A stretch of 64,000 nucleotides of DNA from Gemmatimonas sp. GTDB lineage: Bacteria > Gemmatimonadota > Gemmatimonadetes > Gemmatimonadales > Gemmatimonadaceae. Shown one piece after another: positions 27,655 to 36,590 of this stretch. Numbering within the stretch: position 1 is the stretch's first letter; each line of letters opens with the position of its first letter. The translations under genes and the position numbers were made by a program. Below the pieces are notes generated by a model, which was not told the DNA's origin, ran no database searches, and was given only the letters and a program-made list of their open reading frames with translations. The stretch is from positions 62,001 to 126,000 of the forward strand of contig JAABRL010000004.1 in assembly GCA_011390935.1 (NCBI GenBank), in the 5' to 3' direction.

Positions 27655-29565
27655 ATGACCTTGCTCACCGCACAGTCCGCGGCGAAGGCTGTGGCCAGCC
27701 GACCGCACTTCGTGCGCGTCGCGTCGGCCGCGTTCGCCCTCGCTCTCCTCGCCGCCTGCGACGAGGCCGTCGCCCCTCCGGGCCAATCCGCCGACGTGGC
27801 CGTTCGCGTGTACCTCGACCGCGACGCCTCCGGTTCGTTCACTCCGGCCGACTCCGGCCTGGCCGGCGTCGCCCTCGGCCTTGTCACCAATGACGGGGCT
27901 GGGGACTTGCGCACGGCCACGAGTGACGCACAAGGTGTGGCCACCTTCGCTGACGTACCGCCCGGCGCTTACTCGATCACCCTGCCGTCCGCTGCGCCAG
28001 CTGGGACGGAACTGACCACCTCCAGTTCGCCACGCGTGGTGGTGAGTTCGATCGGCGCGGTCCAATCCGCCGAGATTCGCTACGCCTGGCGTCCCGCCGG
28101 CGTGGACGGGGTGATCTACCGTGATGAGGATGGGGACGGCGTCTTCTCCGACGGGGATACACCCGGTGCCGGCCTGTACGCGGTCCTGCTGCGCGGCGCC
28201 GCCGTGGTGGATTCGGTGACTGCCGATTCCGACGGGCGCTTTGCGTTCTCGTATCTCATGCCCGGCGCATACACGGTGCGCCTCGAGAACCCGGGGACGA
28301 TCGAGTTCCCGGACGGCGCGACGCGCACCGTCACGCTGGCGGCGGGAGAACGCACGACCGTCAACGGGATCTTTACCGGCGCCCTCGTCATCCCCATCGC
28401 CGAGGCGCGTGCCCGAGCGATCGGCGCGGCCGTGGCCGTGATCGGCAACCTCGTGGTGCGCCCCGGCCGCTTCACGTCGGGTTCCGGTGGCGTCAACTCG
28501 GAGATCTGGGTGCAGGACAACACCGGGGGCATTGCCGCCTTCTCCGTACGGACGGCAGACAGCGCCCAGTACCAGCTTGGCGATCGCCTGGAAATCGGTG
28601 GTGTGCGCGCCGCGTTCTCGCAGCAGGCGCAGATCACCGTCGCCCGCGTGCGCAATCTCGGTGCGGGGACGCCGGTGCAGGCGGTCTCGCAGAGCGTGGC
28701 GCAGGCTCGTGCCCTCACGCGAGAGGGGCAACTGGTGCGTCTGCCCAATGTCACCGTCGTGTCCGTTCCGGGCGGCACGGGCCCGGCGTTCACCGTGCGC
28801 GTGGCCGACGCTGCCGACGATACCCTCGACGTGCGCATCGCGGCTGCGGGCACCGGCCTGACGCGCGCCGATTTCGTCGTGGGACAACGGTACACCATGA
28901 GCGGGTTGCTGACGCGCTTCAATGCCTCGCCGCAGCTCAAGATTCGCGATGGTGGCGACCTCGTGCCCGGCACGCCGGTCACCCCGATCGCCACCCTGCG
29001 CCAGACGGGTACCAATGGCACGAGCTACACGATCACTGGTCGACTCACGGTGCCGCCCGGCACGTTCACGAGCGGCTCCGGCAACGTGAACTCCGAGCTG
29101 TGGGTGCAGGACAACAGCGGCGGCATCGCCGTGTTCTCCGTTCCCACGGCCGATAGCACCCAGTTGGCGCTCAGCGATCTGGTGGAGGTCTCCGGCGCGC
29201 GTGGCGGCTTCAACGGCCAGCTGCAGCTCGGTGCGCCGACGCTCGTGCGCATCGGGGCGGGGACGGCGGTCACCCCGGTGTCCGTCACGGCCGCCGAGGT
29301 GGCTGCGCGCGGCGACCTCGAAGGGCGGCTCGTGACGCTGTCCGGATTCACGGTCACGACCATTGGCGGTGGCACGGGTCCCGCGTTCACGGTCACCGGC
29401 TCGGTTGGTGGACAGACGGTGCAGGTGCGTGTGGGCGGCGCGCTGCGCGGGCTCTCGCGGGCCTCGTTCACCGTGGGCAGCAGCTACACCGTGACCGGCA
29501 TTCTCACCCAGTTCAACGGCACCTCGCAGATCAAGGTGCGCTTCGCGAGTGATGTGACCCCATGA
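27655..29565 (+). CDS. lipoprotein with SdrD-B-like and two OB-fold (YhcR/EddB-like) domains
   Basis: A 636-residue outer-surface or periplasmic lipoprotein; ATG 27655 is preferred to TTG 27622. The signal peptide ends in the lipobox LALLAAC. Two SdrD-B-like modules follow (VYLDRDASGSFTPADSGLAG and IYRDEDGDGVFSDGDTPGAG). Then come two OB-fold repeats, each with TSGSG-x-VNSE-WVQDN-GGIA-FSV and a GDRLEI/SDLVEV strand. This OB fold is the one found in the YhcR nuclease and in extracellular nuclease-associated EddB/ExeM-type proteins. No nuclease catalytic motif is seen, so it may bind nucleic acid or glycans. The stop overlaps the next lipoprotein start (ATGATGATG). Confidence 0.85.
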   Translation: MTLLTAQSAAKAVASRPHFVRVASAAFALALLAACDEAVAPPGQSADVAVRVYLDRDASGSFTPADSGLAGVALGLVTNDGAGDLRTATSDAQGVATFADVPPGAYSITLPSAAPAGTELTTSSSPRVVVSSIGAVQSAEIRYAWRPAGVDGVIYRDEDGDGVFSDGDTPGAGLYAVLLRGAAVVDSVTADSDGRFAFSYLMPGAYTVRLENPGTIEFPDGATRTVTLAAGERTTVNGIFTGALVIPIAEARARAIGAAVAVIGNLVVRPGRFTSGSGGVNSEIWVQDNTGGIAAFSVRTADSAQYQLGDRLEIGGVRAAFSQQAQITVARVRNLGAGTPVQAVSQSVAQARALTREGQLVRLPNVTVVSVPGGTGPAFTVRVADAADDTLDVRIAAAGTGLTRADFVVGQRYTMSGLLTRFNASPQLKIRDGGDLVPGTPVTPIATLRQTGTNGTSYTITGRLTVPPGTFTSGSGNVNSELWVQDNSGGIAVFSVPTADSTQLALSDLVEVSGARGGFNGQLQLGAPTLVRIGAGTAVTPVSVTAAEVAARGDLEGRLVTLSGFTVTTIGGGTGPAFTVTGSVGGQTVQVRVGGALRGLSRASFTVGSSYTVTGILTQFNGTSQIKVRFASDVTP

Positions 29566-30572
29566 TGATGACCGCCTCTCGACGTTCCGCGCTTCGCGTC
29601 GGCCTCGCGCTGCTCGCCAGCGCTGTCGTCACGACCTCCTGCATCGACGATCCGCAGCCCGTCACCGCGCTCGAGGAGCGCGGTCGTGTGGCCGGCATCC
29701 TGTTCTTCGACCGCGACAACAACGACACGTACACACCAACCGCCGGTGATTCGCTGCTTCCTGGCGTCACGGTGCGCCTGCTCGATCGCGGCACCACCAC
29801 GGTGCTTGCGAGCGCCGAATCGGGCGCTGACGGACGCTACTCGATCGAGGCGCCCGTCGGCACGCACGATCTCGAGGTGGTGCGCAGTTCGGCGATCATC
29901 GGTGCGAACTTCGTGTGGTGCGGTGCCCGTCCCAGCGTGTATCGCAACGAAGAAACGTTCGTCCCCACGCCGCTCAAGTTCGGCTGTGTGATTCGCATCA
30001 ACATCGCCAAGCAGCAGGCGATCGGTGCGTCGGTGACGATCGCCGGCGTGGTGACCGCGCAGCCCGGTCGGTACCGGTCGGCGAACGACAACCTGTACCT
30101 GCAGGACGCGACCGGCGGCATTCAGGTGTTCGGTGTGCCCGCCAGCCTCGGTCTCCTCGAAGGCGACAGCATCGAGGTGACCGGATCGCTTGGGGCCTTC
30201 AGCACGCAGCTGCAGATCACGTCGCCGCGGATCGCGCCGAACATCCGGCGTGGTGCGACGCTGCCGGAGCCGGTGACGCTCACCACCGCGCAGCTCGCGG
30301 CCACGACCAATCAGCTCTCACCCACCGTCGGGCGCTTGGCGCGCGTCCGCGCCGTCACGGTCGGCGCGTTCGCCAGCGGCAACGCGGACATCAATGATGG
30401 GTCGGGGGTGGCGCGTGTGCGCCTCGACGGCAACGCCAACACGACCATCGGGACGGGTCGATTCACAGCCGGCACCTGCTACGACATCACCGGTATCGTG
30501 GGCTTCTTCAACAACGGGACGCAGCTGCAGCCGCGTGGCCCATTCGACGTGACGGAGGTTACGTGCTCCTGA
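29562..30572 (+). CDS. lipoprotein with one SdrD-B-like and one OB-fold domain
   Basis: A 336-residue paralogous, shorter version of the previous protein, coupled to it by overlap. The signal peptide ends at TTSC (SAVVTTSC-IDD). One SdrD-B-like module (ILFFDRDNNDTYTPTAGDSL) precedes a single OB-fold unit with NDNLYLQDATGGIQVFGVP and LEGDSIEVTGSLGAF. Two Cys pairs (CGAR/FGC and TCYD/VTCS) could form disulfides. It is followed by the TonB receptor, whose GTG lies inside its last codons. The three genes form one translational unit, suggesting surface lipoproteins that hand a ligand to the receptor. Confidence 0.85.
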   Translation: MMMTASRRSALRVGLALLASAVVTTSCIDDPQPVTALEERGRVAGILFFDRDNNDTYTPTAGDSLLPGVTVRLLDRGTTTVLASAESGADGRYSIEAPVGTHDLEVVRSSAIIGANFVWCGARPSVYRNEETFVPTPLKFGCVIRINIAKQQAIGASVTIAGVVTAQPGRYRSANDNLYLQDATGGIQVFGVPASLGLLEGDSIEVTGSLGAFSTQLQITSPRIAPNIRRGATLPEPVTLTTAQLAATTNQLSPTVGRLARVRAVTVGAFASGNADINDGSGVARVRLDGNANTTIGTGRFTAGTCYDITGIVGFFNNGTQLQPRGPFDVTEVTCS

Positions 30573-33500
30573 GTACCCTCATCGGCCGCGGGCGCGCACT
30601 GCCCGTCCTGGCCGCCTTCGCCGTGGTCGCGGTGGCGCCCGCGATCGCGCCCGTCGTGTTTTCGTCGGCGCGTCTCGCGGCACAGGAGACGACCGGGTCG
30701 ATCCGCGGCGTCGTGCTCGGTGGCGATCGTGCGCCGCTTTCGGGCGCCGTGGTCACCGCGACCAACACCGAGACCGGCCTCCTGCGCAATGCGACGGTTG
30801 GCGACGACGGCGGCTACGTGCTGCGCCTGTTGCCCTCCGGCACCTATCGGGTCACGGTTCGCCGCATCGGCAGCCAGCAGCAGGAGCGCACCGGCATCCG
30901 CGTGGTCGTGGGTTCCACGACGCCGCTCAACTTCACCCTCGCCGACGCGGCGCTGCAGCTCGGGGCGGTGTCGGTGAGTGCCGCGCCGCGCATCGATGTG
31001 GCCGACGGCGGCGTACGGCAGAACGTGTCGCAGGAGGAAATCCAGAACCTGCCCACGCTGGGCCGTGACTTCACCGATTTCATCGCCCTCTCCGGTCTGG
31101 TCAGTCCCACGCCGGAGGCCACGACGGGCGGACAGTTCTCGATCGCCGGTGCGCGTCCTTCGCAGACGAACGTGCAGCTCGACGGTGTGGACGCCAACAA
31201 CACCTTCTTCGGCGAGAATCGGGGAGGCAGCCGCATCCCGTTCAACTTCTCCATCGAGTCGGTGAAGGAGTTTCAGATCATCACGAACGGCTTCGATGTC
31301 GAATACGGCAACTACGCCGGCGGCATCATCAACATCATCTCCAAGGGCGGTACCAATCGTCGGCGCGGCACCGCCTACGCCAACTACCGTGGCGACGCGC
31401 TCACCTCGGAGAACTTCAACGGCACGCCGGTCAACAACTTTCAGGTCCAGCAGTTCGCCCTGCAGGCCGAGGGGCCGCTGATCCAGGACAAGCTGTTCTG
31501 GCTGGTCTCCGTGGATGGGCAGCGCCGTCGTGAGCCGTTCGTGCCGAACGGGCCGTCGGCGCTGCGCGTGCAGGCCGCCGACTTCGAGCGGCGCGCCAAC
31601 GCCGCCGATCCCTCGGAGGCCGGCGCCCTGCGCGCGCAGGCCGCGCGTGCACTCGCCACCGCCGACTCGCTGGGGCGGTTCTTCGACATCCTGTCGAACA
31701 ACTACGGCGTCGGCAACCCGGCCGCGGCGTACGACGAGTTTGCCACGCGCAATGACGTGCTCACGCTGTTCGCCCGCCTCGATTGGAACATCAACGAGCG
31801 GCACCGCTTCTCTCTGCGCAACAACTGGTCCGACTACGACAACGGCAACGAGACGTTCGGCGGCAGCGCGATCGGTGGCCTCTCGCAGACGGAGTCCTTC
31901 ACCAATCGCACCAACTCGCTCGTGGGTGAACTCACGAGCGCCCTCGGCACGCGGGTGTCGAACGTGTTCCGCTTCCAGTACTCGGCCGAAGACCGGCCGC
32001 GTGTGGGGGCCGACCTCAAGCCGCAGCTGCGCGTCAACAACGTGAACGGCGGTACGGCTTACGCATGGGGCGGTAACAGCCTCGCGTTCCGCAACCGGCT
32101 GATCGAAGACAAGGTGCAGCTCGTGAACAACACCACGATCGAGCTGGGGACGCACACGCTGAAGCTCGGCACCAACAACATCTTCTCGCACTACGAGAAC
32201 GACTTCTGGAACCAGGGCTCGGGGTTCTACACGTTCGACAACCTCGAGGCGCTGTCGGAGTTCCGGCCGCTGCAGTACACGCGCAATGTGCGCTCGGACG
32301 GCGGTGTGCCGCGTGCCGTGTTCGATGTGCAGGAGTACTCGGTGTACGCGCAGGATCAGTGGCGCGTGACGCCGCGACTGCTCGCCACGCTCGGCCTGCG
32401 CTACGACTACTCCCGATTCGGTGATGCGCCCGGCCGCGTGGTCGATGCCGAACGCGCGTTTGGCATCGAGACCGGGCTCGCGCCCATCGACAAGAACAAC
32501 ATCTCGCCGCGTGTGGCGCTGGCGTGGGATCGCAAGGGCGACGCCAGCGAGGTGTGGCGCGCCGGCTTCGGCCTCTTCTACGGACGCCTGCCGGCGGTGC
32601 TCGGGTCGAACGTGGGCATCACGGATGTGCCGCTGCAGAACCTGGCGTGCACGGGCAGCGCCGCCGACGGTGACGACAACGCCCCGCCATCGGTACAGAA
32701 CTACCGCGACTGGGCGGCTGACGGCAGCGACAACCCGTTCAACTGCGCCGGCGCGGCAGGCATCGGAGGCATTCCCGAGTTCTCGTTCTGGACGCGCGGG
32801 TTCGAGATTCCGGAGACCTACCGCGGGAACATCGGCTACGAGCGTGAGCTCGGCAGCCGCACGCGGTTCTCGGCCGACTACCTGTACGCGTTCTCGAGCA
32901 ACCTGTACACGGTGCGCAACGTGAACCTGCGCCAGCCGCTCTTCTCGCTCGCCAACGAGGGCGGACGGCAGGTCTTCCAGCCGGTCGCCGACTTCCGTCC
33001 CAATGCGGCCGGCGGCAACCAGCGCCTGCTCAACACCGACTTCGGCAACGTCTTCCAGAACTTCTACGACGGTCGCGCGCGCTCACAGGCGCTCACGTTC
33101 AATCTCGATCATCGGCTCGGTGCCGAGTCGTCGGTGCGCGCCTCGTACACGTGGACGTCGGCGGAGGACAACAGCTCCTTCTCCTGCTGCACCTCGTTTG
33201 CGGGCTGGAGCGATACACGTGTGGGCGCGAGCGGGCCGAATGACATCGGCGGCATCGGGGACACCGATCGCGCCTGGGGGCCGTCAGGGTTCGTGCGCAA
33301 CCACACGTTCATCGTGTCCGGCTTCGCGCGCCTGCCGCTGGGCTTCCGCTTGAGCGGCATCTGGCGGCTGCAGAGCGGCACGCCATGGAGCCCGGAGCAG
33401 GGCGGTGACCTCAACGGCGACGGGCTGAACTTCAACGACCGCCCGTTCATCTTCGCACCGGAGGACTTGCCGGTGAGTGTGCCGACGAACATCTCCGGTG

Positions 33501-33913
33501 AGGCGGCGCAGGCGACGTTCATCGCCGAGCAGCGCGAGGTGTATCGCGGCTATCTCGAGGCGAACCCGTGTGTCGGCGACTTCGTGGGACAGATCATTCC
33601 GCGCAACACCTGCCGGCAGCCGTGGTTCAATCGCCTCGACCTGTCGCTGCGCAATCGGATTCCCACGCGGGCCGGTCAGAACGTCGAGATTTCGCTCGAC
33701 TTCTTCAACGTGCTCAACGGCCTGAATCGCAGCTGGGGACGCTACGAGTCGGTATCGGCCGCGCGTCGCAACCTGATGGTGCCGGTTTCGTACGATGAGG
33801 CCAACGAGACGATCCGCTACAGCCTGACGGATCTGTTCGGCGACCGAACGCCGCTTGGTGCGAACCTCCTGCTGCAGTTCAGCGCGCAGCTCGGAATCCG
33901 CTATTCGTTCTGA
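30563..33913 (+). CDS. TonB-dependent receptor, Oar-like, coupled to OB-fold lipoproteins
   Basis: A 1,116-residue outer-membrane receptor. The GTG at 30563 overlaps the previous gene by 10 nt and has a strong ribosome-binding site (GGAGG, 4 nt before it). After a signal peptide ending around RLAAQ come a carboxypeptidase-regulatory-like domain (TTGSIRGVVLGGDRAPLSG), a plug (NVQLDGVDANNTFFGENRGG) and a barrel ending AQLGIRYSF. Near the C-terminus it shares with the other receptor a Cys-bearing motif (NPC, then RNTCRQPWFNRLD). Neighbouring OB-fold lipoproteins and a facing endonuclease I gene suggest that nucleic acid or its fragments may be the substrate. That is inference. Confidence 0.92.
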   Translation: MLLSTLIGRGRALPVLAAFAVVAVAPAIAPVVFSSARLAAQETTGSIRGVVLGGDRAPLSGAVVTATNTETGLLRNATVGDDGGYVLRLLPSGTYRVTVRRIGSQQQERTGIRVVVGSTTPLNFTLADAALQLGAVSVSAAPRIDVADGGVRQNVSQEEIQNLPTLGRDFTDFIALSGLVSPTPEATTGGQFSIAGARPSQTNVQLDGVDANNTFFGENRGGSRIPFNFSIESVKEFQIITNGFDVEYGNYAGGIINIISKGGTNRRRGTAYANYRGDALTSENFNGTPVNNFQVQQFALQAEGPLIQDKLFWLVSVDGQRRREPFVPNGPSALRVQAADFERRANAADPSEAGALRAQAARALATADSLGRFFDILSNNYGVGNPAAAYDEFATRNDVLTLFARLDWNINERHRFSLRNNWSDYDNGNETFGGSAIGGLSQTESFTNRTNSLVGELTSALGTRVSNVFRFQYSAEDRPRVGADLKPQLRVNNVNGGTAYAWGGNSLAFRNRLIEDKVQLVNNTTIELGTHTLKLGTNNIFSHYENDFWNQGSGFYTFDNLEALSEFRPLQYTRNVRSDGGVPRAVFDVQEYSVYAQDQWRVTPRLLATLGLRYDYSRFGDAPGRVVDAERAFGIETGLAPIDKNNISPRVALAWDRKGDASEVWRAGFGLFYGRLPAVLGSNVGITDVPLQNLACTGSAADGDDNAPPSVQNYRDWAADGSDNPFNCAGAAGIGGIPEFSFWTRGFEIPETYRGNIGYERELGSRTRFSADYLYAFSSNLYTVRNVNLRQPLFSLANEGGRQVFQPVADFRPNAAGGNQRLLNTDFGNVFQNFYDGRARSQALTFNLDHRLGAESSVRASYTWTSAEDNSSFSCCTSFAGWSDTRVGASGPNDIGGIGDTDRAWGPSGFVRNHTFIVSGFARLPLGFRLSGIWRLQSGTPWSPEQGGDLNGDGLNFNDRPFIFAPEDLPVSVPTNISGEAAQATFIAEQREVYRGYLEANPCVGDFVGQIIPRNTCRQPWFNRLDLSLRNRIPTRAGQNVEISLDFFNVLNGLNRSWGRYESVSAARRNLMVPVSYDEANETIRYSLTDLFGDRTPLGANLLLQFSAQLGIRYSF

Positions 33914-33934
33914 TCCGACACCTCCCGTACCATG

Positions 33935-33976
33935 GACGACGCCCCCGCCGCGCAGCTGCGCGGCGGGGGCGTCGTC
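33935..33976. terminator. bidirectional terminator between the TonB receptor and endA
   Basis: A 42-nt perfect palindrome centred on AGCT, with arms gacgacgcccccgccgcgc and its complement, sits in the 76-nt gap between convergent genes. It probably serves both strands. Confidence 0.85.
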
Positions 33977-33989
33977 GTTCGGTACCGGG

Positions 33990-34841
33990 TCAGTTGAGGG
34001 CGGGGGCGGGCAGAAGATCGAGCAACGCCGGCCAGTCGATGAACGGATTCCGATTGCCCTGCGCGCGCTGCACCCCGTCATTGCGCGCGCGCTCCCACGC
34101 ATCGGGCGGATCTTCCCGCGCCCACGCCAGCAGCAGGTCGCGTTCGAAGGAGAAGTTCGCGACGCTGTATCCCGACGGGCGGTCCGTGTGGTAGCGCAGG
34201 TGGAAGTAGAGCAACGCGCGCGCGATGTCGCCGCGGACGCTGGGACGCGGCTCGAAGACGATCGGGCCGCTATTGCCGTTGGCGTAACCCAACCGACTCA
34301 CGTCACCGGGGCTGCGTGGGTTCGGGCTCGTCCAGAGCACGGTGCCGCGCACCAGGCCGAACGGAAAGTTCGAGCGCTGGGAGTTGGCGGTCTCATCCGA
34401 CGAGAAGAGATGATGGAGATCGCTGAGCGCCGGGTCCACCTCGGCACCGCGACTGCGCGGCCAGAGATGTTCGGTATTGATGCTGGCGGCCGCCGCCGTG
34501 GCCCGCGTATTGACGCCAACCGCCTCGCGGCCCGTATACGCGTCGATGATCCACGGGCGATCGCCGCGATCGATGAACGCGTACAGTGAATCACGGGCGG
34601 CGGTGTACCCGAGCAGGCGCTGGCCACGCACGAGCTGCTGCAACGTGGTGAGCAGCGCCGGGCCGCATCGGTTTCGGGCCGGCGCGTAGTAGGTGGCCTG
34701 CGAGGCGGGTGGCGTGGTCGTGCACGCGTTCGTTGGCGGTGGGGTTGGGCTGGTTGCGCCGCCCCCGCCATCGCCACCGCAGGCCACCATCGCGGCCAGC
34801 AGCAGGACCAACGCTTGCCGTTCTATGCGAACCCCCCGCAT
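33990..34841 (-). CDS. endonuclease I family lipoprotein
   Basis: A 283-residue exported nuclease. The N-terminus is a lipoprotein signal (LLLAAMVACGGDGGGG) followed by a Pro/Thr linker. The catalytic core shows NTEHLWPRSRG, the His-metal motif of endonuclease I, then DLHHLFSSDETANSQRSNFPFG, and GDIARALLYFHLRY. The family cuts DNA or RNA non-specifically outside the cytoplasm. Its start overlaps the mlaD stop (TGATG), so it is the last gene of the lpt-mla operon, facing the OB-fold/TonB-receptor genes across a terminator. It probably degrades extracellular DNA for uptake or defence. Confidence 0.93.
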   Translation of the reverse strand: MRGVRIERQALVLLLAAMVACGGDGGGGATSPTPPPTNACTTTPPASQATYYAPARNRCGPALLTTLQQLVRGQRLLGYTAARDSLYAFIDRGDRPWIIDAYTGREAVGVNTRATAAAASINTEHLWPRSRGAEVDPALSDLHHLFSSDETANSQRSNFPFGLVRGTVLWTSPNPRSPGDVSRLGYANGNSGPIVFEPRPSVRGDIARALLYFHLRYHTDRPSGYSVANFSFERDLLLAWAREDPPDAWERARNDGVQRAQGNRNPFIDWPALLDLLPAPALN

Positions 34842-35722
34842 CAGAACACCCGCAGATTGATATAGCGCCGCGGATTGGCTTTCACATCGATCGCCAGCGA
34901 ATCGAGTCGCATGAGCAGCGAGTCCAGCCGCGCGTACACCGTCGGATCGTTGAGCAGCTTGCCCGCCGTGCCGGTGCCGTTGTCGAGCTTGGTGAGCATC
35001 GACCGCACCTGCCCCTGCGCGTGCTGCAGCTCCTCCGTGATCGCGGCCACGTTGGCCGTGCTCGTGCGAATCGATCGCATGGTGGAGTCCACCACCGCGG
35101 AGTCGACGGCGGCCAGCGTGGCGCGCAGCTTCTGCTGCGTGATGGTGAGCTCGCGTGACTGCGCCGACGCGATCTGCCCGAGTTCGGCCACCAGCGCGGC
35201 CATCTCGCCCGTCACCTTGCGCAGGTCGGCGATGCCGCCGCCAGACACGAACTCGTCGCGCACCGCAGCGGTGATGCTCTCCACATCGAGCGCGATCGAA
35301 TCGGCTTTGGAGAGCAGGTCACCCGTGGTGGGCGTGCCCTTGCCGACCGGAATGGTGTCTCCCTTCGCCATGAACGTGGTGACCGACCTCGTCGGCGTGA
35401 GGGCGATCAGCTGATCGCCGAAGATGCCATTGGGCTCCACGGCTGCGGTCGTCTGAGAAGGCACCTGATACTCGTTGTTGATGGCCAACGTGACCACCAG
35501 CGTGCCATTCGGATCGAGCTTCACGCCCTTCACGAAGCCGATGTTCACGCCCGCCAGCAGCACCGGCTGTCCGTTCTTGAGGCCGGCACCCCATGGGAAG
35601 CGTGCGTACATGTCATAGCCGCTCGACAGGCCGCCGCGTGCGAGCCACACGGTACCGGCCACGCCCACGGCCACCGATACAATCAGCAGCAGGCCCACGA
35701 GCACTTCGTCACGTCGTTTCAT
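34841..35722 (-). CDS. mlaD: MlaD-family (MCE domain) lipid transport protein
   Basis: A 293-residue protein with one N-terminal membrane anchor (VLVGLLLIVSVAVGVAGTVW). An MCE domain follows at residues ~35-120 (LKNGQPVLLAGVNIGFVKGV and IFGDQLIALTP). The long helical tail (residues ~125-285) is coiled-coil-like and rich in Ser/Thr/Leu. MCE proteins form hexameric rings that pass phospholipid across the periplasm. It is 72 nt downstream of mlaE and is coupled to the nuclease gene. The length exceeds E. coli MlaD (about 183) because of the tail. Confidence 0.9.
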   Translation of the reverse strand: MKRRDEVLVGLLLIVSVAVGVAGTVWLARGGLSSGYDMYARFPWGAGLKNGQPVLLAGVNIGFVKGVKLDPNGTLVVTLAINNEYQVPSQTTAAVEPNGIFGDQLIALTPTRSVTTFMAKGDTIPVGKGTPTTGDLLSKADSIALDVESITAAVRDEFVSGGGIADLRKVTGEMAALVAELGQIASAQSRELTITQQKLRATLAAVDSAVVDSTMRSIRTSTANVAAITEELQHAQGQVRSMLTKLDNGTGTAGKLLNDPTVYARLDSLLMRLDSLAIDVKANPRRYINLRVF

Positions 35723-35794
35723 GCATCCGGTCCGTTGAAGTCACAGAAGGTGGTGCCGCACGGGCTTGCGCGCCGCGCCGAAAAACAGGGCCGA

Positions 35795-36586
35795 TCAGGC
35801 CTGCACGAAGGGGGCGAACACCGCCGCCACGATCGCGTCGAGCGTCAGAATCGCCACCGAGGTGATCACGACCGCGCGCGCCGTCGCCTTGCCGACGCCC
35901 TCGGCGCCTGCCTGGGCGATGTACCCCTGATACGAGCACACGAACGCGATTGCCGCGCCGAAACAGGTGGCCTTGATCAGACTGTAGATCACCTGAAAGG
36001 GAATGAATGAAATGCGCAGCCCTTCCACGAAATCCACCGTGCGCACATCGGTCGCCAGCACCAGCGTGAGCCAGGCACTCACGAGCGCCGCGACATTGGC
36101 GAGCATCACGAGCGCCGGCAACATGATCACGGCCGCGAGCACGCGCGGTAGCGACAGAAACGCCACCGGATCATAGGCCAGCGTTTCGAGGGCGTCGATC
36201 TGCTCGGTCACGCGCATGGTGCCGATCTCCGCCGTCATGCGCGCACCAACGCGGCCTGTGAGCACCAGCGCCGTGAGCAGCGGCCCCAGCTCGAGGACGA
36301 TGCTCTGTCGGGCGATCAGTCCCACCGCCGAGAGCTGCACGCCGGGAAAAAGCTGAAATCGCGTCTGAAACGCGGTCACGCCGCCAAGAAATCCGGCCAC
36401 GATGATCGTGAGCAGTACCGATTCCACGCCGATCACGCGCATCTGGCGGATCGTTTCGCGAGGCCACGTATCGGTCTCACGCGCAGATCGCACGATGTCA
36501 CGCAAGTAGTACCCGTGCTCGCCGAACTCGCGCAGCACGGCACTCGCACCCTTGTGGAGGGTCCGCCAGGTGGCGGCAATGGGCAT
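35795..36586 (-). CDS. mlaE: MlaE-family ABC permease
   Basis: A 263-residue membrane permease of the intermembrane lipid-transport system, with five to six helices. Family hallmarks are IVAGFLGGVTAFQTRFQLF, ELGPLLTALVLTGRVGARM and the coupling motif AEIGTMRVTEQIDALETLAY. It starts 4 nt after the lptG stop. No MlaF ATPase gene is adjacent, so its ATPase must be encoded elsewhere in the genome. Confidence 0.94.
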   Translation of the reverse strand: MPIAATWRTLHKGASAVLREFGEHGYYLRDIVRSARETDTWPRETIRQMRVIGVESVLLTIIVAGFLGGVTAFQTRFQLFPGVQLSAVGLIARQSIVLELGPLLTALVLTGRVGARMTAEIGTMRVTEQIDALETLAYDPVAFLSLPRVLAAVIMLPALVMLANVAALVSAWLTLVLATDVRTVDFVEGLRISFIPFQVIYSLIKATCFGAAIAFVCSYQGYIAQAGAEGVGKATARAVVITSVAILTLDAIVAAVFAPFVQA

Positions 36587-36590
36587 CAGG

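Noticed and set aside
27325-28887. A 520-residue minus-strand ORF over the lipoprotein gene and terminator
   Set aside because: It runs through a strong terminator and a lipoprotein gene with clear domains.
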